DNA from: Deltaproteobacteria bacterium
GTDB taxonomy: Bacteria; Desulfobacterota; Desulfuromonadia; Desulfuromonadales; BM103
Assembly (NCBI GenBank): GCA_006226895.1
Contig: SBFN01000128.1
Coordinates: forward strand, 1 to 15,114
DNA length: 15,114 nt
Direction of reading: 5' to 3'
The position numbers and the translations under genes are program-made. Below are positions 1 to 5,610 of this stretch, one piece after another. The notes beneath the pieces were generated by a model. It made no database searches. It was not told the DNA's origin and was given only the letters and a program-made list of their open reading frames with translations. Position 1 is the first letter of the stretch; each line of letters opens with the position of its first letter.

Positions 1-288
1 CGCGACAGCCTGCCCGCAACAGCCTCCTCCAAAGACGAATGGCGGCACCTGTTGACGATGCGCCTGACATGGCAGCTACTTAGTCAGAACCTTAGTCTGT
101 CGCTTTTCAACTTCTGGTCCCCGAGCGATCAGGACGGCTACCTGAGACCTGCGGTGACATACAAAATCACCGATGCCTGGCAGGTAAGTGCAGGAGCCAA
201 TTTTTTCTGGGGTGAAGAAGACCATACGTTTTTCGGTCAGTTCGACAACAACAATAACATCTATGCCGGCCTGCGCTACAGTTTCTGA
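1..288 (+). CDS. C-terminal fragment of an outer-membrane beta-barrel protein
   Basis: The reading frame is open from the first base and ends with TGA, so the gene starts upstream of the window. The 95 visible residues alternate polar and hydrophobic positions in short strands separated by charged turns (WSPSDQDGY, WGEEDHTFFGQFDNNNN). They end in GLRYSF, with a terminal phenylalanine. That pattern is typical of the last strands of outer-membrane barrels recognised by the BAM machinery. It could belong to a porin-like or DUF1302-like family, but too little is visible to name it. An ATG at 52 opens the same frame but is internal to the domain, so it is not taken as the start. The gene lies 37 bp upstream of the DUF2892 gene and may share its transcript. 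Confidence 0.68.
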   Translation, partial: RDSLPATASSKDEWRHLLTMRLTWQLLSQNLSLSLFNFWSPSDQDGYLRPAVTYKITDAWQVSAGANFFWGEEDHTFFGQFDNNNNIYAGLRYSF

Positions 289-325
289 CCGGCACTTGCA
301 CAACCTTTTAAAAGGAGTGGCAACC

Positions 326-517
326 ATGACTATCAACCGTTATCTGCGCATGATCGCAGGCTTTTTCGTTATGCTCAGCGTGGGTCTCTCTCAAGTTCAT
401 TCCCCCTACTGGCTCTTCTTCACGGCTTTCGTCGGCATAAACCTGTTTCAGAGTGCTTTCTCCAACTGGTGTCCCATGATCACCATTCTTCGAAAACTGG
501 GGATCAAGGAAGGATGA
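326..517 (+). CDS. DUF2892 (YgaP-like) small inner-membrane protein
   Basis: This 63-residue protein has two hydrophobic segments, at about residues 8-23 and 28-45. They are followed by the family hallmark NLFQSAFSNWCP and a basic tail ending LRKLGIKEG. This is the DUF2892 hairpin, also found as the membrane tail of rhodanese YgaP. Family knowledge suggests an inner-membrane anchor near sulfur or redox enzymes; the exact role is unknown. The ATG at 326 is preceded by AAAGGAG at 311-317 with 8 nt spacing, and so is preferred to the longer frame opening at 188, which overlaps the barrel gene. Its stop overlaps the start of the next gene (ATGA at 514-517), implying translational coupling. The conserved Cys in the NWCP segment is retained. 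Confidence 0.86.
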   Translation: MTINRYLRMIAGFFVMLSVGLSQVHSPYWLFFTAFVGINLFQSAFSNWCPMITILRKLGIKEG

Positions 518-885
518 GTACCGCAAAAATCGCAGGCGAGCTGTTCGATGAGGGCCTCAGTTGCACCCGCTCGGTGTTGCAGGCCACAGGTGGCAGCATT
601 AACCAGGAGGTGCTGGCTGCAACGGCCGGCTTCAGCTGCGGTATCGGCAAGAGCGGCTGCCTCTGTGGTGCCATTACCGGTGGAGTTATGGCGCTCGGAC
701 TGAACTGGCGTGCCGACCGATCTGCAGACTTGATCGCCGCGTTCAAGGAAGCCTTTGAAACCACCTGTTGCCGTGGACTTTCCAAAAGCTACGAATGGAT
801 GAGCGAAGAGCATCAAGGGAATTGTCGCAAGCTCACGGTGGCCACGGCCGGGATGGTCGAAAAATTGCTATACGACCTCGAATAG
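514..885 (+). CDS. C_GCAxxG_C_C family cysteine-rich protein
   Basis: The 123-residue product matches the C_GCAxxG_C_C family of putative redox or metal-binding proteins. It has a first cysteine in GLSCTRSVL (C17), a glycine/cysteine core (C42, then SGCLCGAITGG with C49 and C51, followed by VMALGL), and downstream cysteines C85/C86 (TTCCRGL) and C104 (GNCRKLT). Seven cysteines in 123 residues point to a metal or disulfide site. No signal peptide is visible, so it is probably cytoplasmic. An ATG at 469 in the same frame lies inside the upstream gene; the ATG at 514 has AAGGAAGG just upstream and overlaps the DUF2892 stop by 4 bp. The biochemical function of the family is not established. Coupling to DUF2892 suggests a membrane-associated redox role, which is inference. 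Confidence 0.87.
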   Translation: MSTAKIAGELFDEGLSCTRSVLQATGGSINQEVLAATAGFSCGIGKSGCLCGAITGGVMALGLNWRADRSADLIAAFKEAFETTCCRGLSKSYEWMSEEHQGNCRKLTVATAGMVEKLLYDLE

Positions 886-915
886 ACGGGAGTACCTCTC
901 AACGATAAGATCTGT

Positions 916-952
916 TCTTAAAGGCTGTGCGCTTGTACAGCCTTTAATTGTT
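916..952 (+). terminator. Probable intrinsic terminator after the C_GCAxxG gene
   Basis: A perfect 11-bp inverted repeat lies 30 bp past the stop codon: TTAAAGGCTGT at 918-928 and ACAGCCTTTAA at 937-947. Two further pairs (G-U and C-G) can close it down to a 4-nt loop. It is followed by TTGTTT, a weak U-rich tract. Geometry and position fit transcription termination for the first three genes, but the imperfect T-run lowers certainty. Confidence 0.55.
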
Positions 953-1000
953 TCCCGAAAGCCCTTTCTGCATTATGCGCCCACCGCACACACACTATTC

Positions 1001-1038
1001 TCAATCAGGTTGTATTTATGCCTGATTGAAGATAAATT
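1001..1038 (+). promoter_or_regulatory. Candidate promoter with inverted-repeat operator for the S66-spmAB operon
   Basis: TCAATCAGG (1001-1009) and CCTGATTGA (1021-1029) form a perfect 9-bp inverted repeat with an 11-bp spacer, so half-sites are 20 bp apart centre to centre (two helical turns). A weak promoter overlaps it: TTGTAT at 1010-1015, a 17-bp spacer and TAAATT at 1033-1038. The repeat would cover the -35 and spacer, which suits a dimeric regulator. The repeat lacks a T-tract, so it is less likely to be a terminator. No regulator gene is visible nearby. The repeat is seen directly; promoter and operator are inferred. Confidence 0.35.
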
Positions 1039-1098
1039 AAATTTCAGTAACGGCTCGGAATCTTTGGCGACATTGCTGATATCGCGGAGACCTTTCCA

Positions 1099-1965
1099 TT
1101 GAAGAACGTCCTTATTGTCACGCCCAGTTATTTAATCAAGAAGAAACGAGACTTTACCGGTGGCATTAAGCAGCTCACCAGGTTGGGTTTCAACGTCATC
1201 AATCCTGAATTCCCGGAAGTCCTCCCCTCGCCGCAAGAGAAAGCCGATCAGATCCATGAGGGATTTGCAGACCACAACGTCGATATGATCCTGGCCTTAC
1301 GCGGCGGCTACAGCGCGATGAAGGCTCTCCCCTATATCGATTTCGAACTGATCAAAAAACGCCCCAAAATCATCGCTGGTTTCAGCGACTTGAGCGCATT
1401 GCTCAACCCGATCTTCGAGCGCACGGGGCTGGTGACCTTGCACGCCCCCATGGTGATCAATCTGGGCACGCCAACCCCCTTCACGCTTAAATCACTGATG
1501 AACGCCGTCACAGGCTATGCGGAGAAGAACCTGTTCAAAGGAGCCCGTTGCAAAGTCTACAATCCCGGCTCTGCGAGCGGGATTCTCAAAGGCGGCAACC
1601 TGATTACCCTAACCGCCCTGATCGATACGGAGTGGGAGATCGACACAGCCGGTTCGATCCTCTTTCTCGAGGATGTCGATGAAGAGCTGCACGAGGTGGA
1701 TCGCTTCCTGACCCAGTGGATTCTGTCCGGGAAACTCAAAGAGATCAAGGCTCTTATTCTCGGTGATTTTCGCGGGCTCGGCAGCCAGAAGATCTACGAC
1801 ATCCTGGCCTCGCAGATGGAGCTGGACGTTCCGGTTGTACATTGCCCTTACATCGGTCATGTCGCCAACAAGATTACCTTACCAATCGGTGCCGAGGTTG
1901 AGCTGAACACGGACAAAAAGCAGCTCGTGATAAGAAGCATGTCTTTCCCCGGAGGGACCCCATGA
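1099..1965 (+). CDS. Peptidase S66 family LD-carboxypeptidase (LdcA/MccF-like)
   Basis: The product is a 288-residue serine carboxypeptidase of family S66. LdcA members remove the terminal D-Ala from murein tetrapeptides during peptidoglycan recycling; MccF members cleave peptide antibiotics. The catalytic triad is visible: nucleophile Ser96 in GFSD (94-97), Glu191 in LFLEDVDE, and His254 in GHVANKITLPIG. The LRGGY (67-71) and GGNL (165-168) motifs are also present. The N-terminus is slightly shorter than usual, starting at the first strand (KNVLIVTPSY). The start is TTG at 1099, supported by GGAG at 1086-1089; no ATG or GTG precedes it in frame after the stop at 1048. No signal peptide is seen, so the enzyme is cytoplasmic. 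Its stop overlaps the spmA start (ATGA), which ties it to SpmAB. LdcA versus MccF activity cannot be settled by eye, though the SpmAB context favours peptidoglycan. Confidence 0.92.
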   Translation: MKNVLIVTPSYLIKKKRDFTGGIKQLTRLGFNVINPEFPEVLPSPQEKADQIHEGFADHNVDMILALRGGYSAMKALPYIDFELIKKRPKIIAGFSDLSALLNPIFERTGLVTLHAPMVINLGTPTPFTLKSLMNAVTGYAEKNLFKGARCKVYNPGSASGILKGGNLITLTALIDTEWEIDTAGSILFLEDVDEELHEVDRFLTQWILSGKLKEIKALILGDFRGLGSQKIYDILASQMELDVPVVHCPYIGHVANKITLPIGAEVELNTDKKQLVIRSMSFPGGTP

Positions 1966-2537
1966 ACATACTCTGGCTGATCATGATCTGCGTCAGTATC
2001 GTCTTCGCCATTTTTACCGGCAACATGGAGGCGTTCACCAAATCGATCTTCGATGGTGCAAAAGCAGCCGTGGAGATATCACTATATCTTCTCGGCATCG
2101 TCTCGGTCTGGATGGGGGTCACCAGGATCCTGGAAGACTCCGGCCTGATCTACCGAATCGCGCATCTTTTCAAGCCGATCATTTCACGGTTGTTCAAAAA
2201 CATCCCCGGCGACCATCCCTCCATCACAGCCATCACCCTGAACGTTTTGGCCAACCTGTTCGGCCTCGGCAACGCGGCCACACCGCTGGGGATCAAGGCC
2301 ATGCAGGAACTTGATGGGCTTAATGAGGACAAGGGGACCATTACCCCCGAAATGATGACGTTCATCGTTATCAACACCGCGAGTATCCAGCTGATCCCCT
2401 TCTCCGTAATCGGCATCCTTGCCAGCTACGGGCATCGCAATCCGGCCGCGGTCGTATTTCCCATACTGATCGCCACCGCAATTTCCACCATGACCGCACT
2501 GCTCGTGTTGGCTGCGTTCAGGAAGGTGTTCAGATGA
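1962..2537 (+). CDS. spmA: Spore maturation protein A-like membrane protein
   Basis: The 191-residue hydrophobic protein matches SpmA of the nucleoside-recognition (Gate) family. The diagnostic segment is NVLANLFGLGNAATPLG (94-110) followed by IKAMQEL. Membrane segments are seen near residues 4-20, 38-54, 134-155 and 163-186. In Bacillus, SpmA and SpmB are required for spore core dehydration and are encoded beside the D,D-carboxypeptidase gene dacB. In non-sporulating Gram-negative bacteria the pair is common but its substrate is unknown. The ATG at 1962 overlaps the upstream stop by 4 bp, and the 3' end overlaps spmB in the same way, so the three genes form one translationally coupled unit. 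No sporulation genes are visible here, so the spore name is historical. Confidence 0.92.
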   Translation: MNILWLIMICVSIVFAIFTGNMEAFTKSIFDGAKAAVEISLYLLGIVSVWMGVTRILEDSGLIYRIAHLFKPIISRLFKNIPGDHPSITAITLNVLANLFGLGNAATPLGIKAMQELDGLNEDKGTITPEMMTFIVINTASIQLIPFSVIGILASYGHRNPAAVVFPILIATAISTMTALLVLAAFRKVFR

Positions 2538-3064
2538 TAGAGAACATAGAATACATATCGCTGCTCATCATCCCGCTGTTCATCCTGTTTACGGTCCTCT
2601 ACGGAACCCTGAAGAAGGTCAGGGTCTATGATTCATTCGTTACCGGGGCCAAAGAAGGACCGGCCATCATCCTGAATATATTCCCCTACCTTTTAACCAT
2701 TTTCGTGGCCATTAAAGGGTTCCAGGCCTCAGGCGCTTTCGACTACGTCAGGAATGCCTTTTACAGCGTGTTCGCTTTTCTGGATATCCCGATCGAAGCC
2801 TTATCCATGGCGGTTATGAAACCTCTCTCCGGAAGCGCCTCGACTGCACTGTTTACCGAAATCGTCACAACCACCGGCTCCGACTCCATGGCCACTCATA
2901 TGTCAGCCATAATCATGGGCAGCGCCGAAACCACTTTTTATGTGCTGGCCGTTTATCTTGGCTCCGTCAGTATCAGGAAAACCCGTTATCTTGTCCCGGT
3001 CTGCCTGGTGGCGGATTTTATCGGCATCGTTATAGCCGTTTTCATTGCGAAGTGGTTTTTCTAA
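2534..3064 (+). CDS. spmB: Spore maturation protein B-like membrane protein
   Basis: This 176-residue membrane protein is the SpmB partner. Conserved features are KPLSGSAS (97-103), GSDS (115-118) and MGSAETTFYVLAVYLG (128-143), then the KTRYLVP segment and a final membrane helix ending in KWFF. Hydrophobic segments lie near 7-24, 45-62, 78-95, 125-145 and 152-172. SpmA and SpmB are thought to act together, and some bacteria fuse them. The start overlaps the spmA stop (ATGA at 2534-2537). Coupling to an LD-carboxypeptidase suggests a transport or gating role for cell-wall peptides or precursors, which is inference. Length and motif order match the family. Confidence 0.92.
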   Translation: MIENIEYISLLIIPLFILFTVLYGTLKKVRVYDSFVTGAKEGPAIILNIFPYLLTIFVAIKGFQASGAFDYVRNAFYSVFAFLDIPIEALSMAVMKPLSGSASTALFTEIVTTTGSDSMATHMSAIIMGSAETTFYVLAVYLGSVSIRKTRYLVPVCLVADFIGIVIAVFIAKWFF

Positions 3065-3140
3065 GAGCCCCACGGACGATGCGGGACGAAGCGAAAATCA
3101 GTTTGCAGCCGGCTCATGGTTAGTCCGAGAGGTTCCTAAA

Positions 3141-3848
3141 ATGTGCAGAGTTCTGGGTATTACCAATTTCGATTATGCAACGCATCAGGAGATCGTTGAA
3201 CAGTTCTGCGAGCTGGCGCGCAGCGGCGTGGTCATGGACGAAGATCCTCCCGGACACGAGGATGGTTGGGGCTTGGCTTTCTACCTGGGAGGGCAACTGG
3301 TCGTCCATAAAAGCGGCATCAACCTGCTCGAAGAGACCGACAAGGTCATCGGCATACTCAGCACGTTGAAGGCCTCACCTTTGGTGATTCTCCACTTGCG
3401 CAAATCTGCCTGGAACGACAGGTTAAGCACCCGGCACGCTCATCCTTTCCACATCGACAACACCGTATTCTTCCACAACGGCGTGGTCTACGACTACAAG
3501 AAGCTGCTCCCCGACATCACCCTGCCAGGCCTCGGCACAGATGCCCTCGATACCGAGGTTTTCTTTTACCATATGATGAGTAGTAAAGCTCAGGACCTGG
3601 ACCAGGCTTTTCTTGATACGGCGGCGCAGATCAAACGTAAGCACAGGTATTCGGCGATGAACTGCCTGTTCAGCGATGGCATTAAACTCTTCGCTTATCG
3701 TGATTACGCCAAGGAACCGAACTACTATTCTCTCTACAAAGCCTTCTCGGATAACTCCTGCCTTATCTCATCCGAACCCCTGGATAAAAAAATGCAGTGG
3801 GATATGATGGCGCAGGAGGAATTCTTGACGATTGAGCTGAATGCATAG
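3141..3848 (+). CDS. Class II glutamine amidotransferase domain protein (YafJ-like)
   Basis: This 235-residue protein is a stand-alone N-terminal-nucleophile glutaminase domain. Cys2 directly after the initiator Met is the expected nucleophile, exposed when Met is removed. Other family elements are GWGLAFY (42-48), LRKSA (86-90), the HAHPF segment (99-103) and HNG (112-114), which shape the glutamine site and oxyanion hole. No synthase or acceptor domain follows, so the ammonia acceptor is unknown. The ATG at 3141 is chosen over an in-frame ATG at 3045 because only it places Cys at position 2; it also has GAGAGG at 3127-3132 with 8 nt spacing, and the upstream frame overlaps spmB. It lies 76 bp after spmB and is probably cotranscribed. 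The YafJ-like label rests on overall organisation. Confidence 0.87.
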   Translation: MCRVLGITNFDYATHQEIVEQFCELARSGVVMDEDPPGHEDGWGLAFYLGGQLVVHKSGINLLEETDKVIGILSTLKASPLVILHLRKSAWNDRLSTRHAHPFHIDNTVFFHNGVVYDYKKLLPDITLPGLGTDALDTEVFFYHMMSSKAQDLDQAFLDTAAQIKRKHRYSAMNCLFSDGIKLFAYRDYAKEPNYYSLYKAFSDNSCLISSEPLDKKMQWDMMAQEEFLTIELNA

Positions 3849-3962
3849 ATATGGGGGCACCACGTGATGTGTCTCCGAGTTAAAAAGAAACCTTTTCCGT
3901 ACCAGCTGCTTTCACTTTTCCTCGTCCCACGTTCTGACAATTTCTCCAGATCCCCGTTCAAA

Positions 3963-4017
3963 CTTTATCAAATCTTTACATGTTCCTTAATCAGTCCTTA
4001 AACAGCTCCGCTATACT
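3963..4017 (+). promoter_or_regulatory. Four 11-bp-phased repeats with -10 box upstream of msrB-msrA
   Basis: The pentamer CYTTA occurs four times at exact 11-bp spacing: CTTTA at 3963 and 3974, CCTTA at 3985 and 3996. The last two units form a near-perfect tandem repeat (TCCTTAATCAG at 3984-3994, TCCTTAAACAG at 3995-4005). A -10-like TATACT sits at 4012-4017, 6 bp past the last unit, and no good -35 is present at 17 bp. Helically phased direct repeats replacing the -35 are the known layout of sites for OmpR/PhoB-family activators such as the pho box. The repeats are seen directly; the regulator is unknown and activation is inferred. The transcript would start about 50 nt before the msrB ATG. 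Confidence 0.5.
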
Positions 4018-4072
4018 TCAGCCATATAAAAACCAAGCCAGCGTATCAGCTGAACCATAAATGGAGGAACTC

Positions 4073-4720
4073 ATGAAAATTATTACGATAACATTTATCA
4101 GCATAAGCCTGGTTATGATCGGGTTTGTCCAGGTACAGAGCAAAAGTATGGACGAGAAGATGGACAAATCAGAGGACATGGCAACGGCGCAATCGATGCC
4201 GCACGACGACATGAAGATGAAATCAGGTGATATGATGAAAGACGACGATATGCACATGAAGAACGATGAGATGATGATGGAGCAGACCACAATACCCACA
4301 GACCAGGAACTCCGTGAGCGTCTCACCCCGTTGCAGTACAAGGTCACTCGGCAGGATGGAACCGAGCCGCCGTTCAACAACAGCTACTGGGATAATCACG
4401 AGCAGGGGATTTATGTCGACATCATCTCCGGCAAAGCGCTGTTCAGTTCCACCGACAAGTATGAGTCAGGAACCGGCTGGCCGAGCTTCACCCAACCGTT
4501 GGACCCTGATCAGATCGTTGAGAAGGAAGATCGCAGCTTCTTCTCCGTGCGCACTGAGATCCGCAGCAAAGACGCCGATGCGCATCTGGGTCACGTTTTC
4601 AACGACGGCCCGGCCCCGACCGGATTGCGTTACTGCATGAATTCGGCGGCTCTGCGTTTCATTCCGAAAGATGATTTGATAAAAGAAGGTTACGCAGAGT
4701 ACGCGACCTTGTTCAAATAA
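4073..4720 (+). CDS. msrB: Exported peptide-methionine (R)-S-oxide reductase with Met-rich linker
   Basis: MsrB reduces the R epimer of methionine sulfoxide. The 215-residue precursor has an N-terminal hydrophobic signal or anchor (about 1-22), then a linker at 24-70 with 13 Met in 47 residues mixed with Asp, Lys and Glu, resembling MXKDX pentapeptide-repeat proteins. The MsrB domain (about 76-212) has [18 protein letters not shown] (132-139), [10 protein letters not shown] (171-180) and the catalytic RYCMNSA with Cys188. Cys188 is the only cysteine: the zinc-binding CxxC pairs are absent, and Thr134 occupies the place where many MsrBs have a resolving Cys. The start at 4073 follows GGAGG at 4063-4067; the in-frame ATG at 4061 contains that ribosome site and is less likely. 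It precedes msrA by 70 bp, so the two form an exported repair pair. Confidence 0.92.
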   Translation: MKIITITFISISLVMIGFVQVQSKSMDEKMDKSEDMATAQSMPHDDMKMKSGDMMKDDDMHMKNDEMMMEQTTIPTDQELRERLTPLQYKVTRQDGTEPPFNNSYWDNHEQGIYVDIISGKALFSSTDKYESGTGWPSFTQPLDPDQIVEKEDRSFFSVRTEIRSKDADAHLGHVFNDGPAPTGLRYCMNSAALRFIPKDDLIKEGYAEYATLFK

Positions 4721-4790
4721 CTGGCCAGACCTGGACCATCGTGGGCCAGAACATGTTTAACAACTTAATCTCCAGACACCAGGAGGGTTT

Positions 4791-5381
4791 ATGAAATACA
4801 CACGGATCCTTTTCCTATTAACCATCTCGCTCTTTTTTGCTACGCATGCCCTGGCCGACAAAACGATCCTGGCCGGAGGATGCTTCTGGTGCATGGAGTC
4901 AGATTTTGAGAAACTAGAAGGCGTCACGGATGTGGTCTCGGGATTTACCGGCGGAAGCTTGAAAGATCCGACCTACAACGGCAACCACGAAGGGCACTAC
5001 GAAGCGGTCGAAATAACCTACGATCCGAACCAGGTGAGCTACCAGCAACTGCTCGATCATTACTGGGTGAATATCGACCCCTTCGATGATCGCGGGCAAT
5101 TCTGTGACAAAGGCCACAGTTACCTGGCGGCCATCTTTGTCGCCAACGAAACAGAAAGGGCCATTGCCGAGGAATCGAAGAGACGCGTTGTCGCGATGTT
5201 CCCTGGCCAGACAGTGGTCACACCCATCCTGGATGCGTCTACCTTCTACCCGATCAAGGGGAGCGAAAGCTACCATCAGGATTATTACAAGAACAACCCC
5301 ATTCGCTACAATGCATATCGATGGAACTGTGGTCGTGATCAGCGATTAAGATATATCTGGGGTGATAAAGCGACGCATTGA
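4791..5381 (+). CDS. msrA: Exported peptide-methionine (S)-S-oxide reductase
   Basis: MsrA reduces the S epimer of methionine sulfoxide, complementing MsrB. The 196-residue precursor starts with a clear signal peptide (basic KYTR, hydrophobic core 6-18, likely cleavage after ALA at 20-22). The catalytic motif GGCFWCMES follows, with nucleophile Cys31 and a second Cys34. Other family elements are GHYEAVE (68-74), DPFDDRGQFCDKG (96-108) and SESYHQDYY (158-166). Cys105 and Cys180 (in WNCGRD) are candidate recycling cysteines, so unlike its MsrB partner it has several. A strong AGGAGGG at 4781-4787 precedes the ATG by 3 nt. Mature protein should act in the periplasm; no electron donor such as a DsbD-like protein or thioredoxin is encoded in this window. 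Confidence 0.95.
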   Translation: MKYTRILFLLTISLFFATHALADKTILAGGCFWCMESDFEKLEGVTDVVSGFTGGSLKDPTYNGNHEGHYEAVEITYDPNQVSYQQLLDHYWVNIDPFDDRGQFCDKGHSYLAAIFVANETERAIAEESKRRVVAMFPGQTVVTPILDASTFYPIKGSESYHQDYYKNNPIRYNAYRWNCGRDQRLRYIWGDKATH

Positions 5382-5388
5382 TTCAGGC

Positions 5389-5421
5389 AGAAGGGGACGC
5401 TCAAAAAGAACGTCCCCTTCT
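5389..5421 (+). terminator. Strong hairpin after msrA, possible terminator or dispersed repeat
   Basis: AGAAGGGGACG at 5389-5399 and CGTCCCCTTCT at 5411-5421 form a perfect 11-bp stem around an A-rich 11-nt loop, 8 bp past the msrA stop. There is no T-tract on either side, so a classical intrinsic terminator is not clear. It may instead protect the mRNA 3' end or be a copy of a dispersed palindromic element. The stem is seen directly; function is inferred. Confidence 0.42.
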
Positions 5422-5610
5422 CAACCGCTTATGTTCGAGTCCAACACGGCCACCCGTTTCCGTGCGGCCATCGTCGGGCATTAATACGTCTCCAAAATTC
5501 CTTGTATCAACAAGAAGCCAATTTTTGCCTCATAAGTCGTAATTGATGGGAATTAACATGGCACTGCGTCGACAACTTCCCTTTGTGGCTATTGTCAGTC
5601 GAAGAGCCTC

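Noticed and set aside
3853..3876. Imperfect hairpin after the amidotransferase gene
   Set aside because: The 8-bp stem needs two G-U pairs and no T-run follows; too weak to call a terminator.
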